A stretch of 64,000 bases of DNA from Lysobacter soli. Lineage in GTDB: Bacteria > Pseudomonadota > Gammaproteobacteria > Xanthomonadales > Xanthomonadaceae. Under the pieces are notes generated by a model. That model ran no database searches. It saw nothing but the letters and a program-made list of their open reading frames with translations, and was not told the origin of the DNA. Positions 50,865 to 59,590 of this stretch are shown here, in pieces. The DNA is taken from assembly GCF_003382285.1 (NCBI RefSeq), contig NZ_QTJR01000005.1, positions 221,383 through 285,382 on the forward strand. Reading direction: 5' to 3'. Numbering within the stretch: position 1 is the stretch's first letter; each line of letters starts with the position of its first letter. The translations under genes and the position numbers were made by a program.

Positions 50865-53135
50865 ATGAGTGGATTCAAGAACCTTTCCATCGCCAGAAAG
50901 TTGGCGGTGGCCTTTACCGCCTTGATCGCGCTTGCCGCGCTGCTGGGCGGTTACGCAATGCTGCAGTTGCAGGCACGCAACGCGCAGATCGCCGAAATCA
51001 ACTCGAACTGGGTGCCGTCGGTGCGCTACCTGCTGGGTATGCGCGGACAGTTGGGCGAATACCGGACGTACGAGATCTCGCAGTTCCAGTTCAAGGACGA
51101 CCCGGCGGAACTGGCCGACTACGCGAAGCGGATGGACAAGCTCCGGGGCGAGATGAACGACTCGTTGTCTTCGTACGAGAAGCTGATCGAAGGTGACGAA
51201 GAGCAGGCCCGCTACGAGGCGTTGACCGCAGGCATGGCGGGCTATTTCGCCGCGCACGAGAAGCTGATGGCAGCGGTGGCAGCCAATGATTTCGTCGAAG
51301 CCGGCCGGGTCTCCAACGAAGAATCGCGCCCGATGCGCCGCAAGCTCTTCGAGGCGCTGATGGAGTTGACGGACTTCAACGTCAAGGGACTGAACGCGAT
51401 GGTCGCGCAGTCCGACGCCGCCTACCGGAGAACGCAGCTGCAGCTCACCGTGGGCATCGGTCTTCTCGTCGTGCTGGGTGCCGTGTTCGGGTTCTTCCTT
51501 GCCCGCGCCATCTCCCGCCCGCTGCAACGTGCCACAGGCGTCGCGCAGAGCATCGCCGCCGGCCGCATCGACGAACGCATCGTGGTGGACAGCACGGACG
51601 AAGCCGGCCAGCTGTTGCGCAGCATGAGCCAGATGCAGTCGACGCTGCAGCGCTTCGCTCAGGCCCAGGGCGAGATCGCGCGCCGCCATGACGAAGGCGA
51701 CATCGACTTCCGCATCGACAACCGCGAGCTTCCGGGCGCGTACGGCCAGATGGCCGGTGAGATCAATGCGCTGGTGGACTCGCACATCCAGCTCAACGCC
51801 CGTGCGGTCGGAATCGTCGCGGCGTATGCGCGCGGCGACCTGTCGCAGGACATGGACCGCCTGCCGGCGCAGAAGGCGCGCATCACCGATGCCGTCGACT
51901 CGGTCAAGCACGGCATGAACGCCATCAACGCCGAGATCAAGACGCTCGTGGACGCGGCCGTCGCCGGCGACTTCGGCCGCCGCGGCGACGCGAGCCGCTT
52001 CGAGTTCGTGTATCGCGACGTGGTCAACTCGCTGAACCAGCTGATGTCGACGGCCGACAACGGCCTCAACGAAGTCGGCAGCCTGTTGTCGGCCGTGGCC
52101 GATGGCGACCTCAACCGTCGCGTCGAAGTCGAACTGCCGGGCCAGTTCGGCCGCCTCGCCAACGACGCGAACCGCACGGTGGACAAGCTGTCCGACATCG
52201 TCGGCCAGATCCGCGAGGGCTCGGATGCGATCAGCTCGGCGGCCGCGGAAATCGCCGCCGGCAACAACGACCTGTCGCAGCGCACCGAATCGCAGGCCGC
52301 ATCGCTGGAGGAAACCGCTTCGTCGATGGAGGAACTCACCAGCACGGTCCGCCAGAACGCCGACAACGCACGCCAGGCCAACCAGCTGGCGCAGAGCGCG
52401 GCGGAAGTCGCCGGACAGGGCGGCACGGTCGTGGGCGAAGTCGTCGAAACGATGAACGCCATCAACCAGTCGTCCAAGAAGATCGCCGACATCATCGGCG
52501 TGATCGATGGCATCGCGTTCCAGACGAACATCCTGGCGCTGAACGCTGCGGTGGAAGCCGCGCGTGCCGGCGAACAAGGCCGCGGTTTCGCGGTGGTCGC
52601 CAGCGAAGTGCGCTCGCTCGCGCAGCGCTCGGCGAATGCGGCAAAGGAGATCAAGCAGCTGATCGGCGATTCGGTGTCGAAGGTCGAGGAAGGCAGCCAG
52701 CTCGTCGACCAGGCCGGCAGGACGATGGAGGACATCGTCGTCAGCGTGCGCAAGGTGACGGACATCATCGCCGACATCAGCGCCGCCTCGCAGGAGCAGT
52801 CGGCCGGTATCGAGCAGATCAACCAGGCCATCACGCAGATGGACGAAGGCACGCAGCAGAACGCCGCGCTGGTGGAGGAAGCCTCCGCCGCGGCGCGCAG
52901 CCTGGAACAGCAGTCCGAACAGCTGGTGCAGACGGTCGCGGTGTTCCGCGTCGCGAACGGCGCGAACGCCGTCCGCACCTCGCGCCCGGCGGTCGTCGAT
53001 CTGCCTGCCCCTCCGCGTGCGGCCGCACCCAAGGCGCCGGTCAAGCCAGTTGCGTCCCGACCGGTCGCCGCGCCGCGTAAGGCCGTCCGCGGTGCCGTCG
53101 CAGCCGCGACCGAGTCGGACTGGCAGGAATTCTGA
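50865..53135 (+). CDS. Methyl-accepting chemotaxis protein
   Basis: 756 residues: a membrane helix near 14-34, a four-helix-bundle periplasmic domain with '[19 protein letters not shown]', a second helix near 191-211, HAMP modules (more than one; '[18 protein letters not shown]' and later '[20 protein letters not shown]'), and the cytoplasmic signalling domain with hairpin '[44 protein letters not shown]'. The C-terminus ends in DWQEF, a variant of the pentapeptide tether that recruits CheR/CheB. No chemotaxis genes flank it, so it is an orphan receptor. Confidence 0.93.
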   Translation: MSGFKNLSIARKLAVAFTALIALAALLGGYAMLQLQARNAQIAEINSNWVPSVRYLLGMRGQLGEYRTYEISQFQFKDDPAELADYAKRMDKLRGEMNDSLSSYEKLIEGDEEQARYEALTAGMAGYFAAHEKLMAAVAANDFVEAGRVSNEESRPMRRKLFEALMELTDFNVKGLNAMVAQSDAAYRRTQLQLTVGIGLLVVLGAVFGFFLARAISRPLQRATGVAQSIAAGRIDERIVVDSTDEAGQLLRSMSQMQSTLQRFAQAQGEIARRHDEGDIDFRIDNRELPGAYGQMAGEINALVDSHIQLNARAVGIVAAYARGDLSQDMDRLPAQKARITDAVDSVKHGMNAINAEIKTLVDAAVAGDFGRRGDASRFEFVYRDVVNSLNQLMSTADNGLNEVGSLLSAVADGDLNRRVEVELPGQFGRLANDANRTVDKLSDIVGQIREGSDAISSAAAEIAAGNNDLSQRTESQAASLEETASSMEELTSTVRQNADNARQANQLAQSAAEVAGQGGTVVGEVVETMNAINQSSKKIADIIGVIDGIAFQTNILALNAAVEAARAGEQGRGFAVVASEVRSLAQRSANAAKEIKQLIGDSVSKVEEGSQLVDQAGRTMEDIVVSVRKVTDIIADISAASQEQSAGIEQINQAITQMDEGTQQNAALVEEASAAARSLEQQSEQLVQTVAVFRVANGANAVRTSRPAVVDLPAPPRAAAPKAPVKPVASRPVAAPRKAVRGAVAAATESDWQEF

Positions 53136-53249
53136 TCCGGCGGTCTCGCTGATGCGTTCGTAGTTCCGTGCGCGCCCGCAGACCGCGGGCGCTGCACCTC
53201 CCTTCCCTTCCGGCGCCGCGATCGCGGCGCTGCTTCCACCGGTTCCCCG

Positions 53250-54332
53250 ATGCCGCAACTTCTCACCCGACGCCTGTCGGCCGCGCTGGCCGCCGTCGTA
53301 CTCCCCTTCTGCGCCCATGCCGGCGCGGTGTCCTTCAAGCCGACCGGCGTCGTCTACTACGACGGCGTGGACGCGCATCCCGACGTCAAGCCGTTCGAGG
53401 ACGTCGACAAGGTGCGCTCCGGACGCCTGGGTTTCGTCGCCAAGGCCGGCGAGCGGTGGCAGCTCAACGTCGAGCACGAGTTCACCGATCGCTCCACGCC
53501 CGACGCCTTCCTCCAGTTCACGCCCGCCAAGGGCCACGCGCTGCGCCTGGGCCAGTTCAAGCAGCCGTTCCTGATGGAAGACGCGACCAGCGCACGCCAG
53601 ACGCCCTTGATGGAAGCCTCGCTGCTCGGTGCGTTCGCGCTCGGTCGCCGCATCGGGCTGGGCTACGCGTGGTCGGACGCGAACCACGCCGTCAACGCGA
53701 CCGTGTTCGGCCAGCGGCTGGACGGCAAGAACGAAGGCATCGGTGCCGCGGTACGCGCCTCGCGCGCGCTGCATTTCGGCGACGACCTGCTGCACCTGGG
53801 TGTCGGCGCCTCGGTGGATTCGCCGGACAGCGAGACCGCACGTTTCTCCAGCAAGCCCGAGGCGGCGCTGGCGACGTCGAGCCTGGTGGACACGGGCACG
53901 CTCGGTGACGTCCAGCGCACGACCCGCGCGGGGCTGGAAGCGTTGTGGATCGGCGGCCCCTGGTCGGTGCAGGCCGAAGCCGCGGCCGTGCAATCGCACC
54001 GCGACGACGCGGCAGACGTACGCGGCACCGGCGGGTACGCACTCGCCAGCTGGTCGCCCACCGGGCACCGCCGCAACTACAAGGCCGGCACGGCGAGTTC
54101 GCCGACGATCGGCAAGGAAGTGGCGTGGGAGCTGGTCGTGCGCTACAGCGTCCTCGACCTCGATTCGGCGGCGGCGCAGGGCGGCGTGCAGTCCGACTGG
54201 AACTTCGGCGCTACCTGCTACCTGACGTCCTACGCGCGCCTGATGGCGAACTACGTCGTGGCCGACAGCCGGCGTCGCGGTGTCAACGACGACCCGCGCC
54301 TGTTCCTGATGCGCGTGCAGTTGCAGTTCTGA
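53250..54332 (+). CDS. OprP/OprO-type outer-membrane porin
   Basis: 360 residues with a signal peptide ('LSAALAAVVLPFCAHAG') and alternating beta-strand sequence ending in the outer-membrane sorting signal '...MRVQLQF'. Patterns 'FTPAKGHALRLGQFKQPFLMEDATSA' and 'ALGRRIGLGYAWSD' resemble phosphate/polyphosphate-selective porins. Anion selectivity cannot be told. It follows the chemoreceptor by 115 bp and ends 2 bp from the convergent DUF4124-like gene. Confidence 0.85.
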   Translation: MPQLLTRRLSAALAAVVLPFCAHAGAVSFKPTGVVYYDGVDAHPDVKPFEDVDKVRSGRLGFVAKAGERWQLNVEHEFTDRSTPDAFLQFTPAKGHALRLGQFKQPFLMEDATSARQTPLMEASLLGAFALGRRIGLGYAWSDANHAVNATVFGQRLDGKNEGIGAAVRASRALHFGDDLLHLGVGASVDSPDSETARFSSKPEAALATSSLVDTGTLGDVQRTTRAGLEALWIGGPWSVQAEAAAVQSHRDDAADVRGTGGYALASWSPTGHRRNYKAGTASSPTIGKEVAWELVVRYSVLDLDSAAAQGGVQSDWNFGATCYLTSYARLMANYVVADSRRRGVNDDPRLFLMRVQLQF

Positions 54333-54334
54333 CG

Positions 54335-54724
54335 TCATCGACATGCGTTGCGGACCTGCTCGTCCAGGCGGCTGAGCAGGTCGAAGGTCCGCTTGAGGCC
54401 GACGCGTTCGAGCGTGCGATCGCGATTGGCCTTCGCTGCCTCACAGGCCGACGGCCTCACTGCATTGCGCGCGATGTGCGCACTGCCCGTTCGCGTGAGA
54501 CGTGGTTCGGACGCGTGCCGCTCCGGATTCGCTACTGACTGATACAACCGCGACGGCGGGTCCGGCGGCGCGTCCCATCGCGCCGTCTCGCGTGCGCCGT
54601 GCTCGCAGGGCGCGCTCTGGTAGCTGACCACTCCGCTTGCTGCCACGCACTTGTAGACGTTCTGCGCGGCTGCGTGCGCACACGACAGCGCGATGACACA
54701 TCCAAACACCGTTCGCCAAGACAT
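54335..54724 (-). CDS. Secreted DUF4124-like protein, chromosomal paralogue of the prophage gene
   Basis: 129 residues with a signal peptide ('FGCVIALSCAHAAAQ') and 'NVYKCVAASGVVSYQSAPCE', the DUF4124 start. The end 'SACEAAKANRDRTLERVGLKRTFDLLSRLDEQVRNAC' matches the protein at 8713-9147 at 'SACEAAKA.R..TL...G..RT', 'LL..LD..VR..C' and the cysteine positions. Function unknown; likely periplasmic. Confidence 0.72.
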   Translation of the reverse strand: MSWRTVFGCVIALSCAHAAAQNVYKCVAASGVVSYQSAPCEHGARETARWDAPPDPPSRLYQSVANPERHASEPRLTRTGSAHIARNAVRPSACEAAKANRDRTLERVGLKRTFDLLSRLDEQVRNACR

Positions 54725-54848
54725 CCCTGCCCGTCCTTCGTTGACGAAGACAGGCTACGGACGCGAACAGTCGCGCTGTATCGGGAAACACGCCGTCTAG
54801 CCGGGCACGGGCACGCGATTGCCCGTCGGAGTTCGCCGTGTCGGAACG

Positions 54849-55169
54849 TCAGACAGCGTTGACCCGCGTCTGGCACTCGAGCACGAGCATGACCGCGCCA
54901 TTGGGCACGCACATCGACGGGCTGCTATCGAGCACCAGCGCACGCCCGCCCGCGAACACGCGCGTGCTGCCCTGCAACCATTGGCCACCGGTGCAGCGCA
55001 GGGCTTCGGCAGGCGCCGGCAGGTTGCAGTGGGCGATTTCGTAAGGCGCCGCAACCGTCACCACAGGATGGCCCTGCAGCGTGACGCGCGAGTACGGCAC
55101 CGTCGGCACGGCGGGGCCGCCGTGCGAGCACGTCACGCTTGCGCCGAGATGGAGGATCAGGCCGCCCAC
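54849..55169 (-). CDS. PAAR-like tip protein
   Basis: 106 residues from a GTG at 55169, one nt after the spike gene's stop. 'LILHLGASVTCSHGGPAVPT' and 'LQGHPVVTVAAPYEIAHCNLP', then 'CTGGQWLQGSTRVFAGGRALVLDSSPSMCVPNGAVMLVLECQTRV', follow the pattern of small PAAR-like proteins that sit on phage-type or type VI-like spikes (repeated beta-strands, conserved Cys/His for metal). It is paired with the spike protein upstream. No sheath, tube or other baseplate genes are near. Confidence 0.62.
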   Translation of the reverse strand: MGGLILHLGASVTCSHGGPAVPTVPYSRVTLQGHPVVTVAAPYEIAHCNLPAPAEALRCTGGQWLQGSTRVFAGGRALVLDSSPSMCVPNGAVMLVLECQTRVNAV

Positions 55170-55170
55170 G

Positions 55171-55698
55171 TCACACCACCGTCAGCGCGCCGTCGTTGAT
55201 CGTCACCATCGAACCGGCGAGCACGATGCTCGCGCCGCGTCCGTTGCTGATGGTGATGCCCGCTTCGTTCACTGCGATGCATGCGCCGGTATGCGAGCGC
55301 AGCAGCACGCCGCCGTCGGGGCCCGGCATGTCCGACACCGTCAGCGCGTTGCGCCCCGGCGTCTGCAGCAGCACGGCCGGTGCGACCGCCTGTCCTGCGT
55401 GGGCGAACGACGGAAGCTCCGCCGCATCCACCCAGTAGCCGCCGACCCAGATCGGCAGTTCGGCGTCGCCCTGTTCGAATTCCACCCACACCGGCGCGCC
55501 CACCGGTGGCAGCAGGAACAATCCGCTCTGGTGGCCGGCGACCGGCACGCACGGCATCGCCCAGCGTGCATCGCCATCGAACACACGAGGCACCTGCACG
55601 AGCACGCGGCCCAGTTGCAGGGGATCGATGTTGTCGACGACGACGCCGCGGAACTTCCCGTACTGGCGCTGCGGCGCGGGCTTGCTCGTGTGCGGCAT
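55171..55698 (-). CDS. Phage baseplate V/VgrG-like spike protein
   Basis: 175 residues from the ATG at 55698 with AGGAA ahead; the longer frame to 55806 lacks coding character. It contains the OB-fold of baseplate assembly protein V / gp5 ('GKFRGVVVDNIDPLQLGRVLVQVPRVF', 'WAMPCVPVAG', 'FLLPPVGAPVWVEFEQGD.ELPIWVGGYW'), then a short beta-helix tail ('ALTVSDMPGPDGGVLLRSHTGACIAVNEAGITISNGRGASIVL'). Together with the PAAR-like protein it would form a complete spike tip. It is an orphan pair without other tail genes. Confidence 0.7.
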   Translation of the reverse strand: MPHTSKPAPQRQYGKFRGVVVDNIDPLQLGRVLVQVPRVFDGDARWAMPCVPVAGHQSGLFLLPPVGAPVWVEFEQGDAELPIWVGGYWVDAAELPSFAHAGQAVAPAVLLQTPGRNALTVSDMPGPDGGVLLRSHTGACIAVNEAGITISNGRGASIVLAGSMVTINDGALTVV

Positions 55699-55785
55699 CG
55701 GCCGTTTCCTGGGCGTGGGGTCCCCTGTGTTCTTTCGAACGTGAACGGCCGCGGGCGCAGGCCACGGCTTGCCGCTCGTCGGAAC

Positions 55786-55805
55786 ATTCAACCCGTTGGT
55801 TGACA
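55786..55805. promoter_or_regulatory. ArsR-family operator, distal copy
   Basis: ATTCAACC-CGTT-GGTTGACA, same pattern as the proximal copy 40 bp downstream, in the space between the spike gene and the ArsR operon. Confidence 0.6.
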
Positions 55806-55825
55806 ATCGAACCGGCCGCGCGGAT

Positions 55826-55845
55826 ATTCAACCACATGGTTGAAT
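55826..55845. promoter_or_regulatory. ArsR-family operator overlapping the arsR start codon
   Basis: Perfect palindrome ATTCAACCA-CA-TGGTTGAAT; the ATG at 55836 lies inside it. Typical of autoregulated ArsR-SRPBCC operons. Confidence 0.7.
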
Positions 55846-56237
55846 CTAACTCCGATCGTCTCGACGCCGTCTTTCGCGCCCTCGCCGACCCGACGCGACG
55901 CGCCATGGTCCGCAACCTCGCGCGCCAGCCGCGCAGCGTGGGCGAACTGGCCGAACCGTTCGAGATCTCGTTGGCCGCGGCTTCCAAGCACATCAAGGTG
56001 CTCGAAGGCGCCGGCCTGGTGCAGCGCGACGTGCAGGGCCGCACGCACGTGTGCCGGCTCGATGCCCGCCCGCTGCACGCCGGCATGGAATGGATGCGTC
56101 ATTACGAACAGTTCTGGAACCAGCGCCTCGACGCGCTCGAGGACCTGCTCCGCGCCGAGGATCGCGACGACGCCACGCGCAAGCCGCCGCGCAAACCTGC
56201 CGCCAAACCCGCACGATCGAACCGGAGCAAGCGATGA
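55836..56237 (+). CDS. ArsR-family regulator of an SRPBCC operon
   Basis: 133 residues. The winged HTH 'DAVFRALADPTRRAMVRNLARQPRSVGELAEPFEISLAAASKHIKVLEGAGLVQRDVQGR' has no metal-binding cysteine pair, so it probably is not a metal sensor. A charged Lys/Arg/Pro-rich tail follows. This regulator type regularly precedes SRPBCC genes. It overlaps the next gene as ATGA. Two palindromic operators lie ahead of it. Confidence 0.9.
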   Translation: MVESNSDRLDAVFRALADPTRRAMVRNLARQPRSVGELAEPFEISLAAASKHIKVLEGAGLVQRDVQGRTHVCRLDARPLHAGMEWMRHYEQFWNQRLDALEDLLRAEDRDDATRKPPRKPAAKPARSNRSKR

Positions 56238-56695
56238 ACCTGCCCGTCACCGTGCGCGTGAGCCGCCGCTTCGATGCCAGTTGCGAACGCGTGTTCGACG
56301 CGTGGCTCGATCCGGCGACGCTCGGCCGCTGGCTGTATGCGACGGTGGACGGACAGATGCTTCGCGTGGACGTCGATCCGCGCGTCGGCGGCGGCTACGC
56401 GATCGTCGAACGCCGTGCGAACGGCGACGCCGCGCACTACGGGCGATATCTGGAAATCGATCGTCCGCATCGGCTGGTGCTGACGCTCGCCCTAGAGCCG
56501 GACGCCGAAGGCGATCGCATCACGGTCGACATCGCGCCCGACGGCGACGGCTGCGTGCTCACCCTCACCCACGAAATGGCGGCCGAGTACGCGGAGTACG
56601 CCGACCGCACCGAACACGGCTGGACGACGATCCTCGCATCGCTCGAACGGCACCTGCACACCGCTTCCCCCCACGTGAAGGAGCACCACCCATGA
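56234..56695 (+). CDS. SRPBCC-domain protein (AHSA1-like), first copy
   Basis: 153 residues with the START/SRPBCC pattern 'VRVSRRFDASCERVFDAWLDPATLGRWL', 'VDVDPRVGGGYAIVERR', 'HYGRYLEIDRPHRLVLTL' and 'EMAAEYAEYADRTEHGWTTILASLERHL'. The family binds hydrophobic ligands in a deep cavity. It overlaps arsR and the next SRPBCC gene by 4 nt. Confidence 0.88.
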   Translation: MNLPVTVRVSRRFDASCERVFDAWLDPATLGRWLYATVDGQMLRVDVDPRVGGGYAIVERRANGDAAHYGRYLEIDRPHRLVLTLALEPDAEGDRITVDIAPDGDGCVLTLTHEMAAEYAEYADRTEHGWTTILASLERHLHTASPHVKEHHP

Positions 56696-57228
56696 ACGAC
56701 TTCGGCATCGTCACCGCGCCCGACACCGTGCGCATCGAACGTCTCCTGCCCGGCCCGATCGAACGCGTCTGGGCCTACCTCACCGAATCGGAAAAGCGCG
56801 GCACCTGGCTCGCGCGCGGCGACATGGACCTGCGTCCCGGCGGCGCGATGGAACTGGTCTTCCACAACAACCGCCTCACCGACAACGACGTCGCGCCGCC
56901 GGCGAAGTACGAGAAGTACGGTGGCGAACTTCGTTCGCACGGCCACGTGGTCGAGTGCGATCCGCCGCGGCTGCTGGTGTTCACCTGGGACGAGGAGGCC
57001 GGCGGCGATTCGCAGGTGCGTATGGAGCTCGCGCCGAAAGGCGACCAGGTGCAGCTGATCGTCACGCATAGCCGCCTGGCGAGCCGCGAAGGCATGGTCA
57101 GCGTGTCGGGCGGCTGGCACACGCACTTGGGCATCCTCGCCGATCGCCTGGCCGGGCGTACGCCCGAGGGCTTCTGGAAGACGCTCGCGCCGATCAATGC
57201 GGAGTACGAGAAGCGTATTCCGGCGTAA
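56692..57228 (+). CDS. SRPBCC-domain protein (AHSA1-like), second copy
   Basis: 178 residues: 'VRIERLLPGPIERVWAYLTESEKRGTWL', 'DLRPGGAMELVFHNNRLT', 'GHVVECDPPRLLVFTWDEE', 'VSGGWHTHLGILADRLAGR'. Distinct from but related to the preceding protein. Last gene of the arsR operon; ATGA coupling. Confidence 0.88.
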   Translation: MNDFGIVTAPDTVRIERLLPGPIERVWAYLTESEKRGTWLARGDMDLRPGGAMELVFHNNRLTDNDVAPPAKYEKYGGELRSHGHVVECDPPRLLVFTWDEEAGGDSQVRMELAPKGDQVQLIVTHSRLASREGMVSVSGGWHTHLGILADRLAGRTPEGFWKTLAPINAEYEKRIPA

Positions 57229-57243
57229 GGCCATGCGGCTGTC

Positions 57244-57263
57244 ATCCCCGCGCAGGCGGGGAT
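57244..57263. repeat. Extragenic palindromic element
   Basis: ATCCCCGC-GCAG-GCGGGGAT, a perfect 8-bp inverted repeat, directly after the SRPBCC operon. First of three clustered elements of the GTCATTCCCG...CGGGAATGAC family. Confidence 0.6.
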
Positions 57264-57315
57264 CCAACTCTGCGCGCATCACGCTCTACGGATGCGTTGA
57301 TGCGCTCACGGTTGG

Positions 57316-57335
57316 ATTCCCGCCTTCCCGGGAAT
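57316..57335. repeat. Extragenic palindromic element
   Basis: ATTCCCG-CCTTCC-CGGGAAT, same family as 57244-57263, in the opposite flank orientation (GGATTCCCG...GAATGACG). Confidence 0.6.
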
Positions 57336-57356
57336 GACGGAAGAAACGAAGTCGCT

Positions 57357-57380
57357 GGATTCCCGCCTTCGCGCGAATGA
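57357..57380. repeat. Extragenic palindromic element, degenerate
   Basis: GGATTCCCGCCTTCGCGC then GAATGA: third clustered copy, with one arm mutated. Confidence 0.5.
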
Positions 57381-57424
57381 CGACGAGAAAAGCGAGCAAG
57401 CGGGTGGCACGCTATGCTTCGTGC

Positions 57425-57877
57425 ATGACCATTTTCCAGCGCATCCGCAGCGGCCTCGCCGCCTTCGCCACCCTTGCCCTTCTCGCCGCGTGCGCCGATC
57501 CCGGCCCGCCGCCGGGCGGCGTGATTCCGAAGTTCGAAATCATCGACCAGCAGGTCGGCACCGGCGCCGAAGCCAAGTCGGGCATGGACGTCACGGTCCA
57601 CTACACCGGCTGGAATTACGACAAGACCAAGCCCGACGGCCGCGGCGGGAAGTTCGACAGCTCGCGCGATCGCAATGAGCCCTTCACGTTCCTGCTCGGC
57701 GCAGGTCGCGTGATCCGCGGCTGGGACGAAGGCGTCGCCGGCATGCGCGTGGGTGGCAAGCGCGTGCTGAGGATTCCCGCCGAATACGGCTACGGCCGCA
57801 AGGGTGCGGGCGGTGTCATTCCGCCCAACGGCTCGCTCGTGTTCGAGGTCGAACTGCTCGACGTGCGCGCGCACTGA
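57425..57877 (+). CDS. FKBP-type peptidyl-prolyl isomerase lipoprotein
   Basis: 150 residues from the ATG at 57425, which opens a lipoprotein signal ('LAAFATLALLAAC'). The FKBP domain shows 'VTVHYTGWNYD', 'FDSSRDRNEPFTFLLGAGRVIRGWDEGVAGMRVGGKRVLRIPAEYGYGRKGAGGVIPPNGSLVFEVELLDV', with the aromatic pocket residues kept. It should fold exported proteins at the membrane. A longer frame upstream runs through the palindromic repeats and is not natural. Confidence 0.9.
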   Translation: MTIFQRIRSGLAAFATLALLAACADPGPPPGGVIPKFEIIDQQVGTGAEAKSGMDVTVHYTGWNYDKTKPDGRGGKFDSSRDRNEPFTFLLGAGRVIRGWDEGVAGMRVGGKRVLRIPAEYGYGRKGAGGVIPPNGSLVFEVELLDVRAH

Positions 57878-57887
57878 GGCGCGCGCG

Positions 57888-58877
<990 letters not shown>

Positions 58878-58997
58878 GCAGGCGCTCCTTGGCGGCGAGC
58901 CTTCGTACTGGGGGCGGACGCGCGTATTGCCAGCGGCGCGGCGTTCCATCCCTGCAGGTTCAGCATTGCACGGACGCCGGCATCGCCGCGTGAGGCC

Positions 58998-59486
58998 TCA
59001 CCACAGGTCGAATGCGACGCCCTCGCGTTCGTTGTCCCACACGGTGCTGAAGACCCACCAGCGGCCGTGTTCGAAGCACAGCTGGATGCTGTTGGCGCCG
59101 CGCTTGATCACCGGCGTTTCCAGCGATTCGCGCGCCTCGTAGCGGCTCCACACGTGCGCGACCTGGCCGAAGCGCTCGACGCGCTGCTCGATCTCCACTT
59201 CGAAAAAGCCAGTCGCGGCAAAGTACGGCGTGACGTCGGCGATGTAGCTGTCGACGTCGAACACCACGGCGTGCGTGCTGCCGTCGGGATCGACGACCGT
59301 GCGCAGGCTGCGTGCGTCCGGATGCTGCAGGTACCGGAAGCGCGCCCAGTCGCGCGGCGCACCCGCCGGGCCGGAAATGCACTCGTAGATGGCGCGCACG
59401 ATGGTCGGGATGTCCTGGGTGTCCCGCCACCATTGCGGGTTCTCGCCCGTGGCGGGCGTGCCGTGAGTCGGCGTGGCGTGGTGCAT
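58998..59486 (-). CDS. NTF2/SnoaL-like protein
   Basis: 162 residues from the ATG at 59486, preceded by GAGGAG. The cone-shaped NTF2-like fold is indicated by 'DIPTIVRAIYECISGPAGAPRDWARFRYL', 'VVFDVDSYIADVTPYFAATGFFEVEIEQRVERFGQVAHVWSRYEAR' and 'SIQLCFEHGRWWVFSTVWDNE'. Enzymatic role unknown. It is divergent from the chromate transporter gene. Confidence 0.72.
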   Translation of the reverse strand: MHHATPTHGTPATGENPQWWRDTQDIPTIVRAIYECISGPAGAPRDWARFRYLQHPDARSLRTVVDPDGSTHAVVFDVDSYIADVTPYFAATGFFEVEIEQRVERFGQVAHVWSRYEARESLETPVIKRGANSIQLCFEHGRWWVFSTVWDNEREGVAFDLW

Positions 59487-59590
59487 GGCCTGCTCCTCTG
59501 CTTGGACGTCCATCATGCTGGGCACGGTGTCAACGGAAGTGGAAGGGCCAGCCGGCATACTCGGCACGATTTTCTCCATGGAGCGACGCC

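Noticed and set aside
50850..54344. 1,164-residue minus-strand open frame
   Set aside because: It mirrors the chemoreceptor and porin codon-by-codon; both plus-strand genes have full domain motifs and the antisense product has none.
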